Positions 1-8,953 of a stretch of 64,000 nucleotides of DNA are shown in pieces. The position numbers and the translations under genes were made by a program. Position 1 is the stretch's first letter. Every line of letters starts with the position of its first letter. The DNA is taken from assembly GCA_020628375.1 (NCBI GenBank), contig JAHDFD010000010.1:37659-101658 (forward strand), read 5' to 3'. Source of the DNA: Chitinophagales bacterium (GTDB taxonomy: Bacteria > Bacteroidota > Bacteroidia > Chitinophagales > UBA2359). The notes beneath the pieces were generated by a model. That model ran no database searches. It saw only the letters and a program-made list of their open reading frames with translations, and was not told the DNA's origin.

Positions 1-1
1 A

Positions 2-3000
2 CCTCCATGTCCAGGTGTAGAACCCAATTATACAAATGCTATTGTTTATATCTCGAACAATGGTATTCCTGTTAATCCTAATGCCACTAACACAGCTTAT
101 CCCACATGTGTAGTTGGTGGAGCTGGTGGAACCAATACCTGTGATGGAAATGGTTCTAATACTAACGGATCGGCATATCCTGCCAATTGGTCCGCTCAAT
201 TTGGTCCATTCTTAGATGTTGATAATGATTGTTTCTTCAATTTAGCCGGAAACCCTTTTGCTGGTGGTGGTAATCCTTTAGACTTTGATGGCGTTACACA
301 ACAAGATTTTGGAGATGGTGTTTTACGTGATGTTTCAACTATATGTGTGCGTTACGAAGACCCTTGTGATGGTTCTAAATCTGCAACTTGTGTGAAGTTT
401 ATTTCTGACTCTTCACCACTTAGTGCTGATATCCGTTCTTGTCCAGTTACTTGTACAGATGGCACAGGTACTTCAAATGATGGACAAATTATTGTTGAAA
501 ATGTTGCAGGTGGTTCCGCAGATGGAAATCAAGATACAGCCGATGATGCTGGTGCTGCAACTTCAATTGCTAATTATTTTGTTGAGATCGTTTCAGGACC
601 TAGTACTGGAGCGTTAACACAGCAAGCAAATGGTGACTGGGTTATTACTGGCTTAGCGGCTGGCTTATATACGATTGAAGTTCGCGATGAATTAGCAACT
701 GGTGATTCTTTCGCTGCTGATACTGACGATGGTTCTGCAACTTGTGGTGCTGCTTGTCCTATTGAATTAGTTGTAGAGGTTTTAGGCCCTCCAATAAATA
801 CTTTAGTTGCCGCACCTGGAACTCTACCTAGTTGTGCAGATGCTCAGGAATATACAACTGACTTGAGTGCTACACAAATAGCTACAGCTAGTAATGGAGA
901 AGTTGTATTCAATGGTGGACCAGGTAGTTTTCCTGGGGTTTTTGCTGGTGCTTACCCAAGTGGAGGTAATGTCGATCCTGCCGCCAATATTGCTGTTTCT
1001 GGGTTGTTTGCTGGTTGCGCAAGCGATAATATGGGAGTTGCTACAGTTGCTGAAATATGTGTAGATAATATTTCAGATGCAATTGATATAACTGGAGTGG
1101 TAGTTGAGGTTGTAACACCTTCTGGCAATGCTGTTACTTTAGGTTCAGGTACGGGATTTACGACAAATGATCCTCAGTTAACTGGAAACAATGTATCTGC
1201 TTGTTTTACTGTTCCTCAAACTGGATCATTTGTTGGTGATTCTGCAAATGGTACTTGGAGTATTTCTATTGATGATGGTTTCGGGGGGGCAACAACTATT
1301 GATGGTTGGTCAATTACTTTTAATGATTTAGTATGTACAACCACAACAGGTATTACGGATTTTGCTGCTTGTGGAGCTGCTATGGCAGGTACAGCTCCTG
1401 CAGATGCTCCAACTGGTGTTTTAACTTGGGTTCCAAATGCAAATGGAACAGATATGCCAGCAGTTGGTGATTTAGCATTTGCGGATGCTTCTCAAACAAT
1501 GGCTACTTTTACCGATCCTGCACAAGATCAAACAGCAAATACTTATTGCTATACTGTAACTGGTTTTTTACCGGGATCAAACTTTACTGCTGATGGATTG
1601 GATTTGTCTTGTACTAACATGGAGTGCTGTGCAGTAGAAACCGAAGTTTGTTTCAGTACTCAACCTTGTTTTGAATGTGGGGATGTACCAGAACCTAAGG
1701 TACTTGAATATTGGTTGTGTGAAGGAGCTTCTTTACCAACTGATGAAGGCTTAAAAGCTATTTGTCCTGATTGTGACCCAAATCCTGAACCTTTCTGCCC
1801 GTTTGACCCAAATACTATGGATATAGAAATATGTATAAGTGGTATTCATACATGGGTTTCAGATATGAGTTTTTATGCTCAATCTCCTAATGGTGTAGTT
1901 ATTTTTCTTGCTCCTTATGCAAATTCAGGTACTGCAGGTGGTTTGGGTAATTGTAATCTTGGTGATGATTTCAATAATCTATGTTTTACAAATACTGCAG
2001 TTGGAAATGATTTCAATGTTTGTGCATTGAGTACTCCTTTAACTGGCACATTTGATACTTACTATGGAGGACAAGCAATTAACTGGGCTGCATTTACAGG
2101 TCAGAACGTTTATGACGGAGGATGGAATATAATTGTTGGTGATTGTGTTGGTGGTGATGTCGGAGCATTACAAGATGTAGTTGTTACCATTTCAGATAAT
2201 GGTGGAGGAATGAGTTGTTTAACAGAACCTGCTTGTGTAGGATGCGATGGAACAGAGGAATTAGCGGGTCCTAATAATGCTAATGCGGTTGTGTATGCTT
2301 CAGGCCCAGTTTCATTTGATCTGAACGATGGAGAATGTGAGATAGGTATAGATGATCCGGCTGTATTCCCTTTTCCAATACCTCCTTTTCAAACTCCTTT
2401 CCCAGCAACAGTTGAATGGTACGATGCAATGACTGGCGGGAATATGGTTGGTACTGGAAATACTTTCCAGCCTACAGATATGGCTGCTGGCGATTATACA
2501 TATTATGCTGAATGTGTTTGTGATGGTTACAATACAGAAGGAGATTGTGCGGTTGATGAAATTTGTAGAAGTCCAAGAACAGCTGTAGTTTTCCATATTT
2601 ATCCTCAGGATGCAGGTGCAACTACTGCCGATAATCAGATATTATGTTGTGGTGAAACAGTTAATTTTGATAATACCACTGCAATCTATGATGAAACTTT
2701 AGCTGGTGGTACTTCTGCGAAACATGATTATGAACTAGGTTATGCTATTACAGCTGGTTCTCATACCGATGGAACAGCACAAGTAATGTCTCAGTCTGAT
2801 CTTGATGCCCTTCCTGCTGCTCAGGTATTCATGGCAGATGGACCAAATGATACATCTACTGAAACAGCATCATACACAACTTCATGTACTGCTTGTCCTG
2901 GAGGAACTACAGGAACGTTAACAGCAGGTGTATATGCAATAACCCCATTTACAAGTGTAGATGAGTTACAAGTTTGTAATGCGATACAAAATGCTACTTT

Positions 3001-5029
3001 GGGAGCAGATATTTCTGGATTTTCAACACTTGAGTCTTATCAATTCTTAATTCCTACTGAAGGAAGTTTAAATAACTTAGCTGTCAATGCTTCTGGAGGA
3101 ACAATTACTTTAACAGTTGATACATTATACGGAGCAACCGACATTGACGGATGTTTTACCACACAGGGATTTTTTATTGATCTTGGAGTTAATGGGGCTT
3201 ATGTTGCTACTGCAAATGGAGGTGCACCGATTGCTACTCCGGCTGCATTCCCTTTTACAATAACTTTCCCTTATACAGATTTCGGTACTTTCACTTCTAA
3301 CGACGCATTGACCGTACAAATTACTCCTCAGGTTTCAAGTCCAATAGGAGTTACTTGCCCTTCTGCCACTATTATTTCAGATTGTTTATTCTATGCAAGT
3401 GCTTACGTTTGTTCAGAACTTAATTATGACCCAACATTCGATGATGTTGGTGAAGGAGCAATGTGTGCAGAATTTGGTGAGCCAGTTGACTTTGTTGTAC
3501 TCGATCCTATTTGCGCTACTGAAGTGTCTTCTTGTAATCCAGATGGTACTTATAGCATTGATTTAACAATAGAGGGTGGTTTAGCTGCTTTGGATGGTGA
3601 TACTTATGTAGATGGTGCCGGTGCAACTGTTACAATTGACGGTGGTTATCAGGTAACTGTTACAGGTGCAATTTCTGTAAATGGTACTGCTGGTGCAACA
3701 GGTATTGTTTCTGCTGAAGCATTAGCAGGATCTGAAATAGAAGTTATAATGCCAACTTCAGTTTTATCATATACTATAGATATTGCTAATTACGATGAAA
3801 ATGGAAGTGCTGTTTTACAAAGCGCTGCTTCGACAACTGGTTGCCCTATTCAGTTAACAGGTTCTCAGGCATTGCCGGATGCTCCAACAACAACACCTGG
3901 TGAAGTTTGTTTAGAGGATGCACCTGGAACAATTATGGCAAGTTGTACAACCGGTACAGTTAATTGGTATCAGGAAGATGCAGCAAACATTGGAAATCCT
4001 GATTTAGTAACGGGTGTTATAGGAACAGGTAATTCTTATATGCCTGCCGATGCTGCTTCTGGTACTTACACTTACTTTGCAACTTGTGTAGATGCTGATG
4101 GTTGTGAAAGTGCACCTACTCCTGTTACTTATTTGATCGATCCTTGTGCAACAATAGAAATTACTGATCCTTGTATTTGTTTGAACGATCAAACAGATAA
4201 TACTTCAGCAACTGGTGATGGTACTTTTGGTGAAACAATAACGGTTACCGCTGCACCTGGATTGTCATTGGATATTAATGGTGGGGCTGGAACTATGGGA
4301 GTATTGAATCCTGATGCTGCATGGACAGAAAACCCTGCCGGAGTTTATGTGTTAAACTTTGAACATTTGGATGGTGCTGGATATATATTTTATGTTATTG
4401 ACAGTGCAGGAGACCCTGTTGTAGATTCTAATGGAGATCAACTAGTTGTTTCTAATAATTGTATTTATCCTGAAATACAATCTCCGTTTTTATCAGATAC
4501 TGAGTTCTGTGCTGATGAAGCTGCCGAAGCTTTAAGTGGGTCGGGTACTGAGATCAATGGTTTTTCGGGTGATTACACTTATACAATTGATGGTGGTGCT
4601 GCTGTAACAGGTATCGATCCAACGGCGTTAACACCTGGACCTCACACATTAAATGTTACTTTTAGTGGTGATTTTGTTAATGATCTTTGGGATGGAACTA
4701 ATTCTGCTTTCCCTGGTTGTGAAACTACTTTAGATGTTCCTTTTGTGGTAAATCCATTACCGGATGCAAGCTTTACTTGTCCATCTTCTGTTCCTCAATG
4801 TGATGGCAATTTTGCTTTAGCTCCTGTTGATGGTACAGGAACATGGAGTGGAAGTGGTGCTTCTTTTATAAATGGTGCTAATGAATTTGAACCACTTGGT
4901 GCTCCGGTAGGTTTAGAATTAACATTGATTTATACAGTTACAGATGCAAATGGTTGTACTGATGTTGCTGAATGTAGTTTCATGGTAACTAACGATTGTG
5001 GTGCTAATGGTGGTGCATTCGGGAATTAA
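2..5029 (+). CDS. giant secreted Cys/Asp/Gly-rich surface protein, 3' part (5' end outside window)
   Basis: The frame is open from base 2, so the gene begins upstream of the window; the GTG at 347 is internal and not a start. At least 1675 residues are present. They are very poor in Lys/Arg, rich in Gly, Thr, Asp, Ala, and carry many Cys. Two stretches resemble the proprotein-convertase P-domain beta sandwich (about residues 325-442 and 604-735 of the fragment; both end in a GxW-I-I/V-D pattern). Ig-like segments with N/EWY...GTGNTF follow, and a module beginning CICLND near residue 1382 and ending at CIYP near 1490 has a counterpart in the giant protein at 13771. The protein ends in a short Gly/Asn tail and has no recognisable T9SS sorting domain, which is odd for this class. 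Probable role: exported adhesin or matrix protein (inference). A strong terminator follows. Confidence 0.85.
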   Translation, partial: PPCPGVEPNYTNAIVYISNNGIPVNPNATNTAYPTCVVGGAGGTNTCDGNGSNTNGSAYPANWSAQFGPFLDVDNDCFFNLAGNPFAGGGNPLDFDGVTQQDFGDGVLRDVSTICVRYEDPCDGSKSATCVKFISDSSPLSADIRSCPVTCTDGTGTSNDGQIIVENVAGGSADGNQDTADDAGAATSIANYFVEIVSGPSTGALTQQANGDWVITGLAAGLYTIEVRDELATGDSFAADTDDGSATCGAACPIELVVEVLGPPINTLVAAPGTLPSCADAQEYTTDLSATQIATASNGEVVFNGGPGSFPGVFAGAYPSGGNVDPAANIAVSGLFAGCASDNMGVATVAEICVDNISDAIDITGVVVEVVTPSGNAVTLGSGTGFTTNDPQLTGNNVSACFTVPQTGSFVGDSANGTWSISIDDGFGGATTIDGWSITFNDLVCTTTTGITDFAACGAAMAGTAPADAPTGVLTWVPNANGTDMPAVGDLAFADASQTMATFTDPAQDQTANTYCYTVTGFLPGSNFTADGLDLSCTNMECCAVETEVCFSTQPCFECGDVPEPKVLEYWLCEGASLPTDEGLKAICPDCDPNPEPFCPFDPNTMDIEICISGIHTWVSDMSFYAQSPNGVVIFLAPYANSGTAGGLGNCNLGDDFNNLCFTNTAVGNDFNVCALSTPLTGTFDTYYGGQAINWAAFTGQNVYDGGWNIIVGDCVGGDVGALQDVVVTISDNGGGMSCLTEPACVGCDGTEELAGPNNANAVVYASGPVSFDLNDGECEIGIDDPAVFPFPIPPFQTPFPATVEWYDAMTGGNMVGTGNTFQPTDMAAGDYTYYAECVCDGYNTEGDCAVDEICRSPRTAVVFHIYPQDAGATTADNQILCCGETVNFDNTTAIYDETLAGGTSAKHDYELGYAITAGSHTDGTAQVMSQSDLDALPAAQVFMADGPNDTSTETASYTTSCTACPGGTTGTLTAGVYAITPFTSVDELQVCNAIQNATLGADISGFSTLESYQFLIPTEGSLNNLAVNASGGTITLTVDTLYGATDIDGCFTTQGFFIDLGVNGAYVATANGGAPIATPAAFPFTITFPYTDFGTFTSNDALTVQITPQVSSPIGVTCPSATIISDCLFYASAYVCSELNYDPTFDDVGEGAMCAEFGEPVDFVVLDPICATEVSSCNPDGTYSIDLTIEGGLAALDGDTYVDGAGATVTIDGGYQVTVTGAISVNGTAGATGIVSAEALAGSEIEVIMPTSVLSYTIDIANYDENGSAVLQSAASTTGCPIQLTGSQALPDAPTTTPGEVCLEDAPGTIMASCTTGTVNWYQEDAANIGNPDLVTGVIGTGNSYMPADAASGTYTYFATCVDADGCESAPTPVTYLIDPCATIEITDPCICLNDQTDNTSATGDGTFGETITVTAAPGLSLDINGGAGTMGVLNPDAAWTENPAGVYVLNFEHLDGAGYIFYVIDSAGDPVVDSNGDQLVVSNNCIYPEIQSPFLSDTEFCADEAAEALSGSGTEINGFSGDYTYTIDGGAAVTGIDPTALTPGPHTLNVTFSGDFVNDLWDGTNSAFPGCETTLDVPFVVNPLPDASFTCPSSVPQCDGNFALAPVDGTGTWSGSGASFINGANEFEPLGAPVGLELTLIYTVTDANGCTDVAECSFMVTNDCGANGGAFGN

Positions 5030-5051
5030 TTCTTAAAGAATAACTAATTTT

Positions 5052-5088
5052 AATCCGACACTTATTAATTTAAGTGTCGGATTTTTTT
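5052..5088 (+). terminator. rho-independent terminator of the giant surface protein gene
   Basis: A perfect 13-bp stem (5052-5064 with 5071-5083; core ATCCGACACTTA) has a 6-nt loop and runs into a T tract ending at 5088. It starts 23 nt after the stop codon. Confidence 0.9.
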
Positions 5089-5230
5089 ATGGATAAAATC
5101 AAAATGTCCAGGAGTATCTTGAAAAGGTAATAATTACAATTTGAAATATAATTTTTCTAAAAATATATACAGTGAAATATTTTTTAAATTGTATAATATA
5201 AGTTTATAAAACGTTTAAATTATCAGGTTA

Positions 5231-5295
5231 GATTTGAGCGAAATGTAATGAAAGTAGAAATATAGACGCCTAGCAATCTCTTGGAAGCATAGCTC
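5231..5295 (+). repeat. degenerate partial copy of dispersed repeat family 1
   Basis: This stretch resembles the core of the full repeat that begins just downstream: TTGAGCG, AATGTAATGAA, GAAATATAGAC and GCAT-AGCTC-like blocks occur in the same order and spacing, with many substitutions. It lies in tandem with the full copy, which suggests an older insertion or duplication of the same element. Confidence 0.55.
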
Positions 5296-5298
5296 TTG

Positions 5299-5478
5299 TT
5301 ATACAAATTTAAATATTAAAAAACGTACAAATTTTCGTGTCATATTGAGCGTAATGTAATGAAGTCGAAATATAGACACCTCCCTATTTTTCGGGGCATG
5401 ACTCGTATATTGGGCTTAATTTGATAGTAGCTAACGCTTTCATAAATGTACGATATATTAAAGTTAAAATTGTATTAG
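5299..5478 (+). repeat. dispersed repeat family 1, copy A
   Basis: One of three near-identical intergenic copies in this window (others at 35110-35288, inverted, and 63790-63946). The shared core runs from CGTACA (5324) to TGTACG (5452), 129 bp, so its ends form short inverted repeats. Inside are GTGTCATATTGAGCG and CGAAATATAGACACC, which can pair to form a stem. Copies A and B also share about 25 bp beyond the TGTACG end (TTAAAGTTAAAATTGTATTA). There is no reading frame. The rest of the gap (5089-5230 and 5479-5700) is AT-rich with nothing else I can name. Confidence 0.85.
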
Positions 5479-5700
5479 TTGGTATTATTTGATGTGATTC
5501 ATTTTTATATGGATGTACATTTTATTAAAGTTAAAGTTGTATCATTATGAAAAGTAAGAGATGACAAAAAAATAAGATAATAATAACCCAGAAAGGAGTT
5601 ATTAATTTTTGTCGGTAAGAAGCTTTGTATTAATTGAAGTAATATATCATAAAAATACCCCAAATAGCCATCAAAAATCTTTTTTCTAACTACTTATAAG

Positions 5701-6735
5701 TCAATCCATTATAAATCGTACAGGATTGTCACATGTTTCAAGTGGATAAATATAAGTACAAACAGCTTCAACAATACCACAACAATCAGCATCAAAAGGT
5801 CCAACTTCAGTGCATATTTGATAACTTGAACCAGCATCTAATGAAATGCCTAGCCAACCCGTTGGTACTTCTGTATTATCAATACTTGGCTGTGAAGAAC
5901 ATTGATTATTTGTTTCATAAACTGTAGTGGTCAACGAAGTATTGTCTTGGCAGGGTGGAGGAGAACCGGAACTTGTTGAACTTACAACACCAACCTGACT
6001 ATTAACGCCATATTCACCACTATCCGAAGGCGAAAATTCATGACAGAAAGTATAAACCGAAACACCATCTTCTACGGTCAAACTTGAACTACTTAAATCT
6101 GTACATTCAGTCGATGGTAAAATAACTGAATTATAAGCTGTAACTGCCGTGGTTTCATCTGAATATTCAAGCCCTGCACAATCGGTATTTATATCTCCAC
6201 AATTACATGGAGGTGCGCAAGATCCAATAGATACATCATATTCACAAGTAGGATTATTACCAACGAATAATTTTGAATAGATTCGTACACTTTCAACACA
6301 GCCTGAAACATCTATACATAGATCGAAAGTCGGATCATTTCCAGGTTCGTATTGTGCACCCTCATAACTTGCAGCATTTGGTGAAATAGTGTGAATCGCA
6401 AAATAAGCATCATTAGCAATACTATTGATAGAAGGAATGACCAAACCCTGAAAAGGAGTAGAAATAGCACCATTCGTTAACTGAGCATTATTGATTGTAG
6501 TAGGATAGTTGACAACATTAGGTGTATTATAGAAGGAATTGAATTCTAGAACAAAACCAAAATCAGCTGGACCTGAGTTCCCTATATCGATGTCAATGTT
6601 AAAACAATATTCGGTTATTCCCCCACCTTTATAAGTACTAGCGTTTAATGTAAATGAACCTCCATCACATGCACTAAGTTTACTTGAGCTGATAATTGAA
6701 ATGATAAATAGGCATATAGAGTATAGAGTCTTCAT
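5701..6735 (-). CDS. secreted protein of unknown function
   Basis: A 344-residue protein that I do not recognise. It starts with a clear signal peptide (MKTLYSICLFIISIISSSKLSAC, first 23 residues) and the mature part is Cys-, Ser-, Thr- and Asn-rich with few basic residues. Many paired cysteines (CGDINTDC, CADCCG-like motifs near the C-terminus) suggest disulfide-stabilised beta domains. The C-terminus (ETCDNPVRFIMD) has no T9SS sorting motif. It is the last gene of a minus-strand pair with the FG-GAP protein upstream (gap 78 nt). Composition matches the neighbouring giant proteins, so a role at the cell surface or outside the cell is likely. Confidence 0.7.
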   Translation of the reverse strand: MKTLYSICLFIISIISSSKLSACDGGSFTLNASTYKGGGITEYCFNIDIDIGNSGPADFGFVLEFNSFYNTPNVVNYPTTINNAQLTNGAISTPFQGLVIPSINSIANDAYFAIHTISPNAASYEGAQYEPGNDPTFDLCIDVSGCVESVRIYSKLFVGNNPTCEYDVSIGSCAPPCNCGDINTDCAGLEYSDETTAVTAYNSVILPSTECTDLSSSSLTVEDGVSVYTFCHEFSPSDSGEYGVNSQVGVVSSTSSGSPPPCQDNTSLTTTVYETNNQCSSQPSIDNTEVPTGWLGISLDAGSSYQICTEVGPFDADCCGIVEAVCTYIYPLETCDNPVRFIMD

Positions 6736-6813
6736 TTTTCAATAATCAGAGTTTATCAAGGTATAAATTTAATTTAAATAGAATAAAGAATAAAATTAGC
6801 GTATCGAATAAAC

Positions 6814-8946
6814 TCATTGGTTGTTTATTATAAGTTTATCACTCAAAATATTTACATTGTTTTTATCAATGGCTTGCAACAGATAGATTCCAGATTTAAG
6901 ATCAATATTTATACTATTCAAACCAATCTTTAAATTTGTTTCAAAAATCAGTTTTGCAGAAAGATCATAGATGTTTAGTATCCCGGAAAATCGGCTTTCA
7001 ATATTTAAGTAGCTTTTTGCTGGATTGGGGAATACTGTCAGAACCTCTTTGGTAAGTTGATTGATAGTGGTCTCATCATCCGATACTTTGGTAGTTAATA
7101 TTTTTAAACCTCCAAGATAAGAACCGATTCCAAATTCAGCATATCCATCATTATTCAAATCAGAACTACAAATATTAGTATAAGGAGCTTTTCTTTTGTT
7201 AAAGATTTGTTGCTCATTTTCAAATTCATTGAGTACAGCATCGTATTTTTCAAATAGTAATATTTTCCCATCTATGGTTCCACAAACTGCATTAATTTCA
7301 TTGTTTATGTCTTTCCATATACTTATGCTTTGTGATGGGAAATTACTATTTCCTTCAGAAAGGAGTTGAATATTTCCCCATAAGGTATCCACCAATTCAA
7401 AACTTATATTTTCATTACCAGTGTTTTTATAATAAGCAATCGTTCCTATTTTATCAGCAGTAAATAAATCTGCTTCGTTATCATTATCAATATCAAAAAA
7501 GAATGGTTTGATACTTCCGGTAGATAAGGGACTCAATTCAATGGTATCTGGATCTAAAAATAAAGTTTGTCCTTCATTGTTGGTAGTGGTCGAGTTTTCA
7601 AAGTATAAAAGTTTATTAGTTAAAGAAGAAGATGTGAGTATCAAATCAACAAAACTGTCTTTATTTAAGTCTGCAAAACTATGATATATAGTGTTGCTTT
7701 GATAATCATAAATATTCCCAAAATCGTTATCGACTAATTTGAAAATAGCTGTATCAACTGTGCCAATATTTTTGTAATGATAAATACTAGAGTGTATGAA
7801 TTTTGAATCTAAACTGTCAGGTGTGAAGAAATTTCCAAATGTAGTTTTATTACTAATAAAAAGATCAACAAGTCCATCTTTATCAAAATCATAAAATACC
7901 GGAAAGCTGTGTGTACCTATATCCAGAACTTCATTTGAAATATAAAAGGCCGAGATGGAGTTTTCATTTTCAAAACATTCAAATAATGAAATATTATCTG
8001 TGCCAGAAATAAATTCAGGATCAGAAGGAGATAAGATCAAGTGTGTGCAGTTTTCATCTTCAGTTATAAATACAGAGTTTAAAACATTATTTTTTACTAT
8101 GGTTTCGCTTTCAAAAATCTGTATTTTTTCTTCAATGAAATATTCATTGTCAACAAAATTTCCTAAGAGTACACTGAATAAACTATCAGAATATCCAAAC
8201 ATTATATCGTAAATTCCATCTTTATTATAATCATAAATTGTACTGCTGGAAGTGGTTAGGTGAATCTTCGAGTCAACCTTGTTTTTTCCCCCACATGGAT
8301 TGTTATATGCAATTGAATCTATAAAAGGGTTAAGATAAACATTCCCAAAACAAACAGGTTCAGCAAAGAAAGGAGTACAGTTAGCAGTACTTGCCAGATT
8401 ATAATAGACCAAAAACCTGTTGGAGAAAAGATCGAAATGTAAGATATCTATAAATGAGTCGCCATTAAAGTCAAAAAAGGCAGGTTCATTGAATCTATCT
8501 AAATGTTCAAATTCAAATTCACTTATTGTACTCGTAAATTCTAATTTGTTACTTGTATTTATAAAACCATTTTTGACATAGAATTTATAATCCTCATTAT
8601 TTGCATAACAAACATCTTCAATGCCATCACAATTTATATCAATAATTTTTATCCAACTGAATGAATCAGGTAAACCAATAGGTAAGAAATTATTATCGAT
8701 TTCAAGTAGCTTACCTATTTCAAAATCTATTACACTAATATGTGAACCAGAATCAGAAATTATCAGATCCGTTGTCTCATTATCATTCAGATTTAATTCG
8801 TTGAAAATAGGTAAGTTGAATCCATCAATAAATGGGTATTCATAAAATATGTCATTATTATTAACTAATTTGGCATTTTGAAAATTTGTTAATTCCTGAC
8901 CTTGTATAAGGTTAGAAACTAAAATTATTAAGAACAATAAACGCAT
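6814..8946 (-). CDS. FG-GAP/VCBS repeat protein with T9SS type A sorting domain
   Basis: About 710 residues. I place the start at the ATG complementary to 8944-8946 because it gives a proper signal peptide (MRLLFLIILVSNLIQGQ); the frame also opens 14 codons earlier at 8988. Seven calcium-loop motifs of the DxNxDGxxD type are spread along the protein (DINCDGIED, DFNGDSFID, DYNKDGIYD, DFDKDGLVD, DLNKDSFVD, DIDNDNEAD, DLNNDGYAE), which fits a seven-bladed integrin-alpha-like propeller. The last ~75 residues (VFPNPAKSYLNIES ... GIYLLQAIDKNN) are a Por_Secre_tail-type sorting domain, so it should be exported by the type IX system and attached to or released from the surface. Its start codon is only 7 bp from the divergent sulfotransferase start; a TAATTTTG box at 8993-8986 on the minus strand could be its promoter. 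Confidence 0.88.
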   Translation of the reverse strand: MRLLFLIILVSNLIQGQELTNFQNAKLVNNNDIFYEYPFIDGFNLPIFNELNLNDNETTDLIISDSGSHISVIDFEIGKLLEIDNNFLPIGLPDSFSWIKIIDINCDGIEDVCYANNEDYKFYVKNGFINTSNKLEFTSTISEFEFEHLDRFNEPAFFDFNGDSFIDILHFDLFSNRFLVYYNLASTANCTPFFAEPVCFGNVYLNPFIDSIAYNNPCGGKNKVDSKIHLTTSSSTIYDYNKDGIYDIMFGYSDSLFSVLLGNFVDNEYFIEEKIQIFESETIVKNNVLNSVFITEDENCTHLILSPSDPEFISGTDNISLFECFENENSISAFYISNEVLDIGTHSFPVFYDFDKDGLVDLFISNKTTFGNFFTPDSLDSKFIHSSIYHYKNIGTVDTAIFKLVDNDFGNIYDYQSNTIYHSFADLNKDSFVDLILTSSSLTNKLLYFENSTTTNNEGQTLFLDPDTIELSPLSTGSIKPFFFDIDNDNEADLFTADKIGTIAYYKNTGNENISFELVDTLWGNIQLLSEGNSNFPSQSISIWKDINNEINAVCGTIDGKILLFEKYDAVLNEFENEQQIFNKRKAPYTNICSSDLNNDGYAEFGIGSYLGGLKILTTKVSDDETTINQLTKEVLTVFPNPAKSYLNIESRFSGILNIYDLSAKLIFETNLKIGLNSINIDLKSGIYLLQAIDKNNVNILSDKLIINNQ

Positions 8947-8953
8947 TGTAAAA

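Noticed and set aside
2312..2596. Minus-strand open frame inside the first giant gene
   Set aside because: It is antisense to a well-supported frame, has no domain, and comes from the biased codon use of the giant gene.
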